Assembly (NCBI GenBank): GCA_002319795.1
Contig: DCFU01000023.1
Coordinates: 36,738-100,737 of the forward strand
Length of the DNA: 64,000 bases
Source: Megamonas sp. UBA1796
GTDB lineage: Bacteria; Bacillota; Negativicutes; Selenomonadales; Selenomonadaceae
Direction: 5' to 3'
Below the pieces are notes generated by a model that did not search any database, was not told where the DNA came from, and worked only from the letters and a program-made list of their open reading frames with translations. Positions within the stretch are counted from its first letter, which is position 1. The number at the start of each line of letters is the position of its first letter. A program made the translations under genes and the position numbers. Shown one piece after another: positions 16,720 through 27,168 of this stretch.

Positions 16720-17184
16720 ATGGATGTTAAATTAGTCAATCCCTTTATCGATGCATTCATAACTGTTTTGCCACAGATGGGATTTCAGGAGCCCAAGCGT
16801 ACAAACATGTATGTCAAGCAAAATATCGTGGTGGGATTAGGGGTAACGGTCATCGTGGGGTTTACCAAGGAAATACGTGGGAATATTGCGTATAATATGA
16901 CAGAAAATACGGCAAAATATATTGCTTCGACCATGATGATGGGCATGCCAGTGGACTCTTTTGATGAAATGGCGCAAAGTGCTATTTCGGAGATATCGAA
17001 CATGCTTACGGCAAATGCGGCAACAAATTTATCTGCTATGGGGCATGAGGTAGATATTTCAACGCCGAGCCTGTCTATGGGTGAACACTGCCAGATAAAG
17101 CTGGGTAATGATTCTTATCTGGTCGTTGAAATGGATATCGGCGGTCATGCCATGGAAATTAATATAGCAGTTTCACACCAATGA
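16720..17184 (+). CDS. cheX: CheX-type chemotaxis phosphatase
   Basis: 154 residues, one CheX domain with the signature SEISNMLTANAA (E-x-x-N). CheX removes phosphate from CheY-P. ATG 16720 has GGGAGGAG at 16702-16709; it starts 4 bases after the preceding stop, so both are one operon. Together they give three proteins with the MCP downstream. No cheA or cheW lies in the window. Confidence 0.9.
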   Translation: MDVKLVNPFIDAFITVLPQMGFQEPKRTNMYVKQNIVVGLGVTVIVGFTKEIRGNIAYNMTENTAKYIASTMMMGMPVDSFDEMAQSAISEISNMLTANAATNLSAMGHEVDISTPSLSMGEHCQIKLGNDSYLVVEMDIGGHAMEINIAVSHQ

Positions 17185-17261
17185 TTGCGTATACATTATG
17201 AGGTTGTCAGAGAGGATGGAGTTATTCAGGAACATGTATTATATGTAGGAGGATGCAGAAG

Positions 17262-19268
17262 ATGAAATTTAATACGTTGCGGACGAAATTCCTGGCGGTA
17301 TTATTGCCGCTTTTTATAGGGAGTTTCCTGGTGTTTTTTGCTATCAGCTTTTATATGTGCAGGAATACCCTTTTTGAGGATGCGGACAAGATTGCAGAAG
17401 GGGTAGGCAGCCAGGCCGCCCTGCAGGTTGAGAAGAAGAGCCAGGAAAAGCTGTTGCGGTTGGAGGAACTTACACATAATCCGAGTATTATCCATGGGGA
17501 CAGGAATACGCGAATTTATGCTTTAATGGAAGCGAAGCAGCGGGCAAAGGGATTTGATATGCTGGCATTTTCAGATATCAATGGCAAGGCTGTGAGTGAT
17601 AAGGGTCTGGATATGGATCGGAGCTCGCGCGACTATATCAATAAGGTTCGTGAAACCAGGGCACCTTATGTTACAGGGCCGATGACCTCAGGTTCCAGCG
17701 GGAAGCTCATTACGGTTATGGCCTTGCCGGTGGTTGATCGCGGTGATATCGTCGGGATTGTTTACGGTACCATCGATCTGGATTCAATTTCGGTGTTGGC
17801 AGGAAGCTTTAAGTATATGGATACAGGGCATATCTTTATCGCGGACCAGGAAGGTATAGTAATTGCCTATGAGCAAGAGCCCGATGATGTGGGTCAGTTG
17901 GATCTTTCCCGGACAGAATCCAGTAAAAAAATTGATGAACGGCTGGTACAGGGGTTTCAGACTGCGATAGACAATCATCAACAGGTATCGACGGACTATA
18001 CGACTGCGGCAGGTGAACAGGCAAGGGCTGTTCTTACGCCAATCGCAGTGGGACCACATACCTGGATTGCTGTAGCAACGGCGCCGGTTTCTGAGATTGG
18101 CAAAGACGCAACTGCTTTGTTGAAGATCATGGGGGCGGCAGGCATAGCAATCATATTGCTGGTCGTTTTTGTTGTTTCGTTTGCCGTGAAGCGGTTTTCC
18201 AGTCCCATACTGCAATTGCGCGGGGATTGTGAGATTATTAATACAGGGGACTTGAGCCACCAGGAAGAAGCAGGACATGCCGATGATGAGATTGGCGATT
18301 TGGCAAAGGGCTTTGCGAAGATGCGTGCTACCATGCGCCGCTTGCTGCAGGGAATCCAGAAAGATGCTGACCAGATAGCGGACTCGTCTGCAGCCCTCAC
18401 GGCAGCGTCCCACCAGTCGGCAGAGGCCGCCAATAATGTGACTTCATCCATTAACGAGATAGCTGCGGGGATTGTGCAGCAGTCACAGTCCGTAGAAAAT
18501 CTGGAGCAAACATCTGTACAAATGGCGGAGCATGCCGTGGATGTTGCACAAAAGGCGGATGCAATTTCTATGGTGACAAAGGTAACGGTGGATCGCGTGA
18601 CGGAAGGCAGAGGTTCTGTCGCAGAGGTTGTTACACATATGAATAAGATCCATGAGGGAACTGATACGGTACAGAATTCTATTGATGAACTGGCTAAGAG
18701 CTCGGATGAAATCAAGAATGTTGTGGGGATTATTTCTAGCATCGCGGGGCAGACAAACCTTTTGGCACTCAATGCGGCCATTGAGGCAGCCCGTGCCGGC
18801 GAATATGGTCGTGGCTTTGCAGTTGTAGCGGAGGAAGTTCGAAAACTTGCGGAGGAGTCTGGAAATTCTTCACAGCAAATCGCAGAGCTTGTATTAAAAA
18901 TTCAGCATGATATGGAACGCGCAGTGACAGCCAGTAAGGAAGGCAACGAAAACGTCATTCAGGGCATGCAGTCCGTAAAGGCAACCGATGGTGCTTTTGA
19001 GTCCATAGTCGTATCGATTCAGGCACTCGCCGGAGGCATCGAGGACGTGTCAAAGGATATACAGGGGATTGCCGAAGGCACGCAGGCGATGCGCGATACA
19101 ATGGAAAATATCAAATCTGTAAGTCTAAAGAATGCTACGGAATCTCAGACGGTATCGGCTTCTACACAGGAACAATCGGCTTCTATGGAGGAAATTGCCT
19201 CAGCTACGCAGAAATTGTCTGAATTGGCTGATAAGCTCAAGACGGAGGCAGCGAAATTCAAAGTATAA
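17262..19268 (+). CDS. methyl-accepting chemotaxis protein with Cache sensor
   Basis: 668 residues. TM1 about 10-32, a periplasmic dCache-like sensor (about 35-280, with the RSSRDYINKVRETRAPYVTGP pattern around 125-145), TM2 about 285-308, HAMP, then a cytoplasmic signalling hairpin with NLLALNAAIEAARAGEYG at its tip. It reports small ligands to CheA. ATG 17262 is chosen because AGGAGG at 17247-17252 directly abuts the earlier ATG 17253. No CheR-tethering pentapeptide ends the protein. Confidence 0.94.
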   Translation: MKFNTLRTKFLAVLLPLFIGSFLVFFAISFYMCRNTLFEDADKIAEGVGSQAALQVEKKSQEKLLRLEELTHNPSIIHGDRNTRIYALMEAKQRAKGFDMLAFSDINGKAVSDKGLDMDRSSRDYINKVRETRAPYVTGPMTSGSSGKLITVMALPVVDRGDIVGIVYGTIDLDSISVLAGSFKYMDTGHIFIADQEGIVIAYEQEPDDVGQLDLSRTESSKKIDERLVQGFQTAIDNHQQVSTDYTTAAGEQARAVLTPIAVGPHTWIAVATAPVSEIGKDATALLKIMGAAGIAIILLVVFVVSFAVKRFSSPILQLRGDCEIINTGDLSHQEEAGHADDEIGDLAKGFAKMRATMRRLLQGIQKDADQIADSSAALTAASHQSAEAANNVTSSINEIAAGIVQQSQSVENLEQTSVQMAEHAVDVAQKADAISMVTKVTVDRVTEGRGSVAEVVTHMNKIHEGTDTVQNSIDELAKSSDEIKNVVGIISSIAGQTNLLALNAAIEAARAGEYGRGFAVVAEEVRKLAEESGNSSQQIAELVLKIQHDMERAVTASKEGNENVIQGMQSVKATDGAFESIVVSIQALAGGIEDVSKDIQGIAEGTQAMRDTMENIKSVSLKNATESQTVSASTQEQSASMEEIASATQKLSELADKLKTEAAKFKV

Positions 19269-19302
19269 ATTAAAATATGACTTTCTTGCAAAACCTTATA
19301 TG

Positions 19303-19368
19303 AAAAACCACTTGCTTCGGTTCAATTTATTCATTTATTTGGAGAGGGCAGGTGGTTTTTTGTTTTTA
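19303..19368 (+). terminator. terminator after the MCP gene
   Basis: AAAAACCACTTGC at 19303-19315 pairs with GCAGGTGGTTTTT at 19348-19360 (one G-U), long loop, followed by more T. Confidence 0.65.
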
Positions 19369-19404
19369 TAATACCCGGAATAAATATATTTTCTGTGAAA
19401 GCCC

Positions 19405-19433
19405 TTCAAAAAAGTTGCGATATTTGGTATGAT
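19405..19433 (+). promoter_or_regulatory. possible promoter for the DUF1934-argS operon
   Basis: TTCAAA at 19405-19410, 17 bases, TATGAT at 19428-19433. Moderate match only. Confidence 0.4.
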
Positions 19434-19530
19434 GGAGAACGAATATTGCTGTTCTGTATCGATTATTAGGGGTAGAAAAAGATATGGCAAGAGGCTATAA
19501 TAGTCATAGTGTATTTTAAGGAGCGGTAGA

Positions 19531-19974
19531 ATGGATAAAGTCATTGTAAAGGTCATAAGCCGGCAGATGGATGCCGCAGGCGAGGTAAATCATATTGAAA
19601 TGATGGCTGAGGGCAGACATTATTACCGGAATGGCAAGCATTATATCCTTTATGATGATCGTACGCTGGGAGATCATGAAAAAACTTCGACAGTCCTGAA
19701 AATTGCAGCCGATTCCTTGTTGCTCATGCGCAAGGGAGAGGTCGTACATGAGCAGTTTTTCGCGCAGAAGCAGGAAAGCTCCAGTGTCTATCACACGCCT
19801 TACGGGGAGATGGACATGTTGGTCAGGACGAACAAATTGGAAATCGTATATGGCAATGTGTCTGGTAATATCGATGTGGATTATACGTTGGCAATCAATG
19901 GGGTATTGCAGGGAAACAATGAGCTGCATATAGCGGTTTGTGCGGCAGCAAGTGAAAAACATAAGTTAAATTAA
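19531..19974 (+). CDS. DUF1934 (YwiB-like) beta-barrel protein
   Basis: 147 residues, a lipocalin-like small barrel of unknown function (DKVIVKVISRQMDAAGE start, TPYGEMDMLVRTNKLEI middle). The homologue YwiB lies directly before argS in Bacillus as well, which supports the call. No signal peptide, so cytoplasmic. GGAGCGG at 19519-19525 is the ribosome site; argS begins 17 bases after the stop. Confidence 0.88.
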   Translation: MDKVIVKVISRQMDAAGEVNHIEMMAEGRHYYRNGKHYILYDDRTLGDHEKTSTVLKIAADSLLLMRKGEVVHEQFFAQKQESSSVYHTPYGEMDMLVRTNKLEIVYGNVSGNIDVDYTLAINGVLQGNNELHIAVCAAASEKHKLN

Positions 19975-19991
19975 GCATAGGAGGATTTTTT

Positions 19992-21647
19992 TTGGATATT
20001 AAAGTAACGTTGACAGAAGCAATTGAACAAGCAGCTGAAAAGGCGATAGCAGATGGCGTCTTTGCGAAAGCTGAGCTGCCTCTTGTTGTATTGGAGATAC
20101 CGCCGCAAAGAGAATTTGGGGATTTTGCCACGAATTTTGCTATGCAGTCCGCACGCGTTTTCCATATGGCACCGCGCAGGATTGCAGAAGCGCTGGCCGA
20201 GCGGATACAGGGCGATTGGCTCGATCATGTACAGATTGCGGGGCCGGGTTTTATCAATTTTTATTTGAAATCCAATGTGCTCTATGATACGTTTGCCAGG
20301 ATACTGGAGCAGGGGGAGAACTATGGAATCTTGCCGGCCAAGGATGTACCACGCATTCAGGTAGAATATGTGAGCGCAAATCCAACGGGGCCTCTGCATG
20401 TAGGACATGGACGCGGGGCTGCAACAGGCAGTGCGTTGGTCAATCTCCTGCGTGCGGCGGGATATTCGGTTCAGAGCGAATATTATATCAACGATGCGGG
20501 CAATCAGATTGACAATCTGGCGGCTTCGGTAAATGCACGTTATATGGAGCTTTTGGGCAAGGAGAGTGATTTCCCGGAAAATGGTTATCATGGTGCGGAT
20601 ATTGTAGATACTGCCAGACGCATTATCAAAAAAGATGGGGAAAAATATCTTGCTATGCCCGAACAGGAGCGCCTCGCGGTCTTTAAGGAACGCGCTTTGC
20701 AGGAAAAGCTTGCCGCGCTGCGGGAGGACCTGGAGGCCTTCAATGTGACCTATGATGTATGGTTTAGTGAGCGTACACTCCATCCGGATGCTGTGCACGA
20801 GGCCTGTGACATATTGAAGAAAAATGGCAATATGTATGAAAAAGACGGAGCGTTTTGGCTGAAGTCTACGGCTTATGGCGATGATAAGGACCGGGTCGTC
20901 ATTCGGGATAATGGTGTACCAACTTACCTTGCGGCGGATATTGCTTACCATCGCAATAAATTCGAGCGGGGCTTCGGCAAGGTCATCAATATCTGGGGGG
21001 CGGATCATCATGGCTATGTCTGCCGTGTGAAAGCCGCGATGGCAGCCCTTGGCTATAATCCGGATAATCTTGAGGTGCTGCTTTTGCAGATGGTCAGCCT
21101 TTACCGTGGTGGTGAACTGGTCAAGATGTCCAAGCGTACAGGGCAGAGTGTGACGCTCGCGGAGCTTATCGAAGAGGTCGGTACCGATGCAGCTCGTTAT
21201 TTCTTTATCATGCGCTCGCTCGACAGTCAGCTCGATTTTGATCTCGACCTGGCAAAATCGCAGTCAAACGACAATCCGGTCTATTATATACAGTATGCGC
21301 ATGCGCGTATTGCCAGCATCTTCCGTCAGGCCAGGGAAACCGGGCTGGCGGTTGGTCCGTCGCCAAAGCTTTCTCTGCTTACGGATGCAATGGAAATTTC
21401 GCTTATCAAAAAAATCGGCGAGTATGCGGAGGAAGTAGATAAAGCGGCTGCTGAATATGCACCACAGCGTATTGCGCGGTATGCTTATGAGCTTGCGGGT
21501 GAATTTCACAGCTTTTATAATAAATGCCGTATCATGGGCGTGGGGCAGGAGCTGGCGGAAGCCAGGCTGGCTCTTGTGGGTTCGACGGCACAGGTCATTC
21601 GTCACGCACTGGGCATACTTGGTGTTTCTGCACCGGAAAAAATGTAA
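19992..21647 (+). CDS. argS: arginyl-tRNA synthetase
   Basis: 551 residues, class I synthetase. The HIGH-type motif is HVGHG in PTGPLHVGHGRGA and the KMSKS-type motif is VKMSKRTG; the C-terminal DALR anticodon-binding domain covers the last 120 residues. The start is TTG 19992 after AGGAGG at 19979-19984. It joins Arg to tRNA-Arg. No T-box leader was seen upstream. Confidence 0.97.
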   Translation: MDIKVTLTEAIEQAAEKAIADGVFAKAELPLVVLEIPPQREFGDFATNFAMQSARVFHMAPRRIAEALAERIQGDWLDHVQIAGPGFINFYLKSNVLYDTFARILEQGENYGILPAKDVPRIQVEYVSANPTGPLHVGHGRGAATGSALVNLLRAAGYSVQSEYYINDAGNQIDNLAASVNARYMELLGKESDFPENGYHGADIVDTARRIIKKDGEKYLAMPEQERLAVFKERALQEKLAALREDLEAFNVTYDVWFSERTLHPDAVHEACDILKKNGNMYEKDGAFWLKSTAYGDDKDRVVIRDNGVPTYLAADIAYHRNKFERGFGKVINIWGADHHGYVCRVKAAMAALGYNPDNLEVLLLQMVSLYRGGELVKMSKRTGQSVTLAELIEEVGTDAARYFFIMRSLDSQLDFDLDLAKSQSNDNPVYYIQYAHARIASIFRQARETGLAVGPSPKLSLLTDAMEISLIKKIGEYAEEVDKAAAEYAPQRIARYAYELAGEFHSFYNKCRIMGVGQELAEARLALVGSTAQVIRHALGILGVSAPEKM

Positions 21648-21683
21648 GGCATTATCTATAAGAATAAGAGGGGAGTTTTAATA

Positions 21684-22019
21684 TTGGATTTTTTGAACAG
21701 CTCAGAAGTAGATGTCGCATATCATATTTTATCGAAGGCCGGTGAGCCGATGAATTATAAGGATCTTATACTGGAGGTTATTGAAAAAAAATGCAAGCCG
21801 GCGCAGTCTCTTTCCGCAGCAATTGCTGAGGTATATACGCTTATCAATATGGACAGCCGTTTTCATTATACGGGGAAGAGCATGTGGGGCCTTACAGAAT
21901 GGAATCCGCCTGAGGTCAAGCGTTCACATGCCTCCAGCAGCAGCGAGACCAGGGCATCATCTTCCAAGACAAGCCGCCGCCGTGAGAAGCTCCTTGAAGG
22001 TATACAGGAAGACGCATAA
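21684..22019 (+). CDS. rpoE: RNA polymerase delta subunit-like HARE-HTH protein, short form
   Basis: 111 residues. Residues 1-75 form the HARE-HTH domain of the delta subunit (VAYHILSKAGEPMNYKDL; SMWGLTEW). The typical delta subunit then has a long Asp/Glu tail; here the tail is short and rich in Ser, Arg and Lys (HASSSSETRASSSKTSRRRE). The position directly before pyrG is that of rpoE in Bacillus, so orthology is likely, but the acidic function may be lost. TTG 21684 follows AGAGGGGAG at 21667-21675. Confidence 0.8.
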   Translation: MDFLNSSEVDVAYHILSKAGEPMNYKDLILEVIEKKCKPAQSLSAAIAEVYTLINMDSRFHYTGKSMWGLTEWNPPEVKRSHASSSSETRASSSKTSRRREKLLEGIQEDA

Positions 22020-22031
22020 AGAAGAAAAATA

Positions 22032-22061
22032 TTTGACTTGCAAAGTCAAAAAAGATACAAT
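22032..22061 (+). promoter_or_regulatory. pyrG promoter with overlapping inverted repeat
   Basis: TTGACT at 22033-22038, 17 bases, TACAAT at 22056-22061. TTTGACTT (22032-22039), GCA, AAGTCAAA (22043-22050) form a perfect 8-bp-arm dyad over the -35 box, as expected of a repressor site. Confidence 0.7.
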
Positions 22062-22112
22062 AGAGCACATGTGTTTAAGTATAAGGCATCACTTGCAGGA
22101 GGAGAAAGAAGC

Positions 22113-23717
<1,605 letters not shown>

Positions 23718-23735
23718 ATAAAGGCAGGGTATCGG

Positions 23736-23767
23736 GAGGGGGCAGCAGCGGCTGTCTCCTCTTTTTT
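23736..23767 (+). terminator. terminator after pyrG
   Basis: GAGGGGGCAGC at 23736-23746, AGCG loop, GCTGTCTCCTC at 23751-23761 (two G-U pairs), then six T. Confidence 0.88.
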
Positions 23768-23789
23768 GCGATTCTTTCGTTGTTTTTGC

Positions 23790-23814
23790 AGGACTTTGTT
23801 TATTTTTAGCGAAA
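23790..23814 (+). promoter_or_regulatory. SigH-like promoter element upstream of the zinc-ribbon protein
   Basis: AGGACTT at 23790-23796, 11 bases, AGCGAAA at 23808-23814, preceded by GC. The transcript would start about 35 bases before the ATG at 23859. Confidence 0.5.
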
Positions 23815-23858
23815 TATTTATTATTAATAAAAAGAAAAAAGCGATAAGGAGGAGACCG

Positions 23859-24482
23859 ATGGTTATTCAGGACATTTGTTCACTGGCGTTTTATTGTCAG
23901 CGATGCGGGAAAATTCATATACATGATATACCATATTTTTCCGGTGAACGACGTGTCATGCTGCACTGCGACAGCTGCTCTTATGTGCAGGCTGTGATTT
24001 TGCGCCGTAGCTGCAATTGGCTGGAGATATCGGTCACCTGCGTCGGCTGCCATACAGTGAATACGGTAGCTTATTCGCTGAAGCAGCTTCGCCGTTTGCA
24101 GTTGGAAAAGGTATACTGTGTGCAGGATCACTTTGAACTGGGCTATATTGGTCGTCGTCGCTGTATTGAGGAGTTGCTGGCATTCAATCAGGCTGAATTT
24201 GAAGCGCTGCATCCCAGCGATGGTAAGAACTTTATTGAGAAGCAGCAGATTTTGCTGGAGGCTGTGAATCGTGTGCATGATATCGCAGCACATGGTGCGA
24301 TTGCCTGTCCCTGCGGCTGCAAGGAAATAGCCGTGGATATTCAGGGAAGCTCTATTGTGCTTGAGTGTTACCGTTGCGGCAGCTACTATGTACTGCCTGC
24401 AGCCAACGCTGCAGATCTGATGCGGCTGGAAAAAAATCTTGATATTGATCTCATTGCACCGGATATCATGAGAAAAAAATGA
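23859..24482 (+). CDS. multi-zinc-ribbon protein of unknown function
   Basis: I do not recognise the family. The 207-residue protein has five Cys clusters: CQRC (about 12-15), CDSC (about 37-40), CVGC (about 60-63), CPCGC (about 165-169) and CYRC (about 184-187), consistent with two or more zinc ribbons at each end. The middle (KQLRRLQLEKVY to EKQQILLEAVNRVHDIA) is helical. There are no membrane segments, so it is cytoplasmic. ATG 23859 has AAGGAGGAGA just upstream; frames starting at 23766 run through the promoter-like element. It is a single-gene unit with its own terminator. The Cys spacing would suit nucleic-acid or protein binding, or metal storage. Confidence 0.8.
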   Translation: MVIQDICSLAFYCQRCGKIHIHDIPYFSGERRVMLHCDSCSYVQAVILRRSCNWLEISVTCVGCHTVNTVAYSLKQLRRLQLEKVYCVQDHFELGYIGRRRCIEELLAFNQAEFEALHPSDGKNFIEKQQILLEAVNRVHDIAAHGAIACPCGCKEIAVDIQGSSIVLECYRCGSYYVLPAANAADLMRLEKNLDIDLIAPDIMRKK

Positions 24483-24495
24483 AATGGTTTTGGTA

Positions 24496-24532
24496 TACCA
24501 GTGATTGCAGTATTGCAGCCACTGGTATTTTT
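24496..24532 (+). terminator. terminator after the zinc-ribbon protein
   Basis: TACCAGTG at 24496-24503 pairs with CACTGGTA at 24520-24527, followed by TTTTTA. Confidence 0.75.
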
Positions 24533-24546
24533 ATGCGAAAAATATG

Positions 24547-24569
24547 TCTGTAGGAAAAATTCCTACAGA
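24547..24569. promoter_or_regulatory. 23-base perfect dyad, candidate operator of the transporter gene
   Basis: TCTGTAGGAA, AAA, TTCCTACAGA: ten-base arms around a three-base centre, 83 bases before the transporter ATG. There is no T tract after it, so it is not a terminator. It is the best candidate for binding by the NarL-type regulator encoded at 28598-29236. Confidence 0.55.
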
Positions 24570-24651
24570 AAATCAGAAGTTTTCCGCTATTTTTTCTGCT
24601 CGAAATATGGGAAAATAAATAAGAAATAAGAATGAATAAGGAGTGAACAAA

Positions 24652-25998
24652 ATGAAAGAATTGTTATGGAAATTCTTCAGGACGGGACCTGATGCTGCGC
24701 CTATCACCGACGCACAGGAGGTCAAGCAGAAATTTAATCATCTGCGATGGCGCGTATTTGCCTCTATCACGATCGGGTATGCATTTTATTACATTATCCG
24801 GCAGAGTTATTCCGTCATTAAGAAACCTCTTTTGTCGTCCGGCATTGTGACGCCTACAGAGGTCGGTATTATTGGTTCTATTTTTTTCATTACCTACGGA
24901 CTTGGTAAGTTTGCAAACAGTTTCATGGCGGATCGTGTAAATAACAAACGCTTCTTCGCGTTTGGTCTTTTTATGTCATCGTTGACGATGACAGCTATGG
25001 GACTTGTGAATTCCTTTGTGCCGCTGGCAGTCATCTGGGGCCTTAACGGTTGGTTCCAGTCCTATGGGGCGGGCCCTTCTATCGTAGCATTGAACCAGTG
25101 GTTCAGTGACCGTGAACGTGGGACGCTTTATGGTGTATGGTTCACAAGCCACAATGTGGGTTCTTCGTTTGCTTATTTTGCGATTGCGGCTATCGTGACG
25201 AGTTATAATTGGTCCATGGGCTTCGTTGCCGCAGGCGTTATTGGACTCATTGGCTCTGTACTTATTTTCTTTGGCATGAGCGATCGTCCGGAAACACAGG
25301 GATTGCCAAATGCTTCGGTGTATTATGGAGAACGTACGCAGGAAGAGGTTGAGGCTACAAAGAAAAAGAAGCTTGGCTCTATGCAGTGGGATTATGTTAT
25401 AAAGAATCCGGCTGTCTGGATTTTGGGCTTGTCATCGCTTTGCTGCTATATTGCGCGTTATGCAGTAGAGAGCTGGGGCGTTGTATACCTTACTTCGCAA
25501 AAGGGATATGATATGATGGGGGCCGCAGGTGTCATGGCCTACATGCAGGTTGCGGGCATTTTTGGTGCCTTGCTTTGCGGCTGGTTTTCGGATAGATTCT
25601 TCAACCATAAGCGCAATGCGCCGGCACTTATTTATGGCGTGCTTTATTCACTTTCTATTGCGGGATTCCTCTGGGCGCCGCAATCCTTCACTACAGATAT
25701 GCTGTGTATGACCTTTTATGGATTCACCATGGGAGCTTTGGTATGTTATCTCGGCGGACTGATGGCAGTCGATATTGTTCCAAAACGCGTTACGGGTGCG
25801 GCTATGGGTATGATTGGCCTGCTGAGCTACGCAGGTGCTGCTCTGCAGGAGTTCGTAACTGGTAAACTCATGACGATTACGGTAGTCAATGGAGAGAAGG
25901 TCTATGACTTTACCTATGCGGGTGATTTCTGGGTAGGTGCGGCGATTGTTTCCTGTATACTCGCGACATTTGTCTGGAACGCAAAACCAAAAGAATAA
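24652..25998 (+). CDS. OPA-family organophosphate:phosphate antiporter (UhpT/GlpT/UhpC-like)
   Basis: 448 residues with twelve membrane helices. The two arginines that bind phosphate in GlpT have counterparts: Arg50 in YYIIRQSY and the Arg of CCYIARYAVESWG in the second half. The signature RGTLYGVWFTSHNVGS is the OPA family motif. Likely cargo is a hexose phosphate, glycerol phosphate or phosphoglycerate. ATG 24652 lies 8 bases after AATAAGGAG; GTG 24643 is inside that site. A terminator separates it from the lipoprotein-kinase-regulator genes that probably control it. Confidence 0.9.
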   Translation: MKELLWKFFRTGPDAAPITDAQEVKQKFNHLRWRVFASITIGYAFYYIIRQSYSVIKKPLLSSGIVTPTEVGIIGSIFFITYGLGKFANSFMADRVNNKRFFAFGLFMSSLTMTAMGLVNSFVPLAVIWGLNGWFQSYGAGPSIVALNQWFSDRERGTLYGVWFTSHNVGSSFAYFAIAAIVTSYNWSMGFVAAGVIGLIGSVLIFFGMSDRPETQGLPNASVYYGERTQEEVEATKKKKLGSMQWDYVIKNPAVWILGLSSLCCYIARYAVESWGVVYLTSQKGYDMMGAAGVMAYMQVAGIFGALLCGWFSDRFFNHKRNAPALIYGVLYSLSIAGFLWAPQSFTTDMLCMTFYGFTMGALVCYLGGLMAVDIVPKRVTGAAMGMIGLLSYAGAALQEFVTGKLMTITVVNGEKVYDFTYAGDFWVGAAIVSCILATFVWNAKPKE

Positions 25999-26012
25999 GC
26001 AGATTATGAGAG

Positions 26013-26044
26013 AAGGGCTGTTTCCTGTGAGACAGCCCTTTTTT
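26013..26044 (+). terminator. terminator after the OPA transporter
   Basis: AAGGGCTGT at 26013-26021 pairs with ACAGCCCTT at 26032-26040, followed by TTTT. Confidence 0.9.
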
Positions 26045-26142
26045 GCTATGAGTTCATTCAAGCATCTTACAAGACCGGTATAGCAGAATGTATTTTCTTT
26101 CCAGGCAACCAGGCAATATTTATATACTGCATGGTTGTTTTG

Positions 26143-26171
26143 TTGTTCCCATGGAGGATTTATGCTATGAT
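26143..26171 (+). promoter_or_regulatory. promoter for the lipoprotein-kinase-regulator operon
   Basis: TTGTTC at 26143-26148, 17 bases, TATGAT at 26166-26171, 45 bases before the ATG. Confidence 0.55.
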
Positions 26172-26215
26172 AGAAAATAGTATGATTTTTATACATATGG
26201 GGAAAACGGAGAAAT

Positions 26216-27166
26216 ATGCAAAAAATTCAGTGCAATCTAAAATATACGGTGTTGTTGGGGATACTGCTCTGCCTGTTTTGTGCCGGTTGTGAAAAGACAG
26301 CGGGGACAATTGATTTTTCAGCCAAACAGCCGGATACATCGTTCGAGGAAACAGACGATTCCAAGGATATGGAGAATCGTCCGCTTCGTATTGCCTTCGC
26401 CTCGGTCATATCACCGGAAAAGACACGGCAATCTTACCGCATACTGGTGGATTACCTTTCAAAAAAGTTGGGGCGGCCCGCGGTGCTTATTCAGCGCAAG
26501 ACTTATGAAGACCTCAACATTTTATTGTCAAACGGCGGAGCAGATATCGCCTTTGTATCAACCGGGGCATATTCTTCTTATCGGGGCATGCAGCCTATTG
26601 AACTCTTGGCTATGATACAAACGGATGGTACGATATGGTATCAGACTTATTTGATCGTACCGCGTGACAGTGAGGCAGAAAGCTTTTCACAGCTTCGCGG
26701 CAAGGTATTCGCCTTTACGGATCCGGCAAGCTATTCCGGTCGTCTGGCGATAGACTATTTGCTGCTTCGGCAGAAGGTGTCGCCAGAACAGTATTTTAAG
26801 CGATGCTTTTATACCTATAATCACGATAAATCCATATGGGCTGTGGCAAACCATCTGGCGGATGCTGCCAGCGTAGACAGCCAGATTTATGATTATGCGG
26901 AAAAGCACAATCCGCAGCTTACGGCAAGGGTCCGCGTCATAGATGCGCTCCCAAATGCACCGTCCGGCCCGGTAGCGGTGCGCAGCGATATGCCGGAGGA
27001 TATGAAGGAACGTTTGCGGGAGATTTTTTATCATATGGATGAAGATCCGGAAATGAAGGCAGCACTCGGACAGGCCCTCATTGACCGTTTTTTGCCGCCA
27101 GAGCCGGGTCTTTATGAAGAACTCCGGAAAAAATATGATATGCGGCGTTCGTTGCCAGGGGAGTAA
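26216..27166 (+). CDS. PhnD-like substrate-binding lipoprotein (candidate sensor)
   Basis: 316 residues. The signal ends in the lipobox LFCAGC, so the mature protein is lipid anchored outside the inner membrane. The rest is a phosphate/phosphonate-type periplasmic binding fold (PLRIAFASVISPEKT; DIAFVSTGAYSSY; AVANHLADAASVDSQIYDY). No ABC permease or ATPase is nearby. It starts a transcript with a histidine kinase (2-base gap) and response regulator, as HptA does in the staphylococcal hexose-phosphate system HptRSA. It therefore probably senses the transporter substrate or phosphate and passes the signal to the kinase. Confidence 0.85.
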   Translation: MQKIQCNLKYTVLLGILLCLFCAGCEKTAGTIDFSAKQPDTSFEETDDSKDMENRPLRIAFASVISPEKTRQSYRILVDYLSKKLGRPAVLIQRKTYEDLNILLSNGGADIAFVSTGAYSSYRGMQPIELLAMIQTDGTIWYQTYLIVPRDSEAESFSQLRGKVFAFTDPASYSGRLAIDYLLLRQKVSPEQYFKRCFYTYNHDKSIWAVANHLADAASVDSQIYDYAEKHNPQLTARVRVIDALPNAPSGPVAVRSDMPEDMKERLREIFYHMDEDPEMKAALGQALIDRFLPPEPGLYEELRKKYDMRRSLPGE

Positions 27167-27168
27167 AA

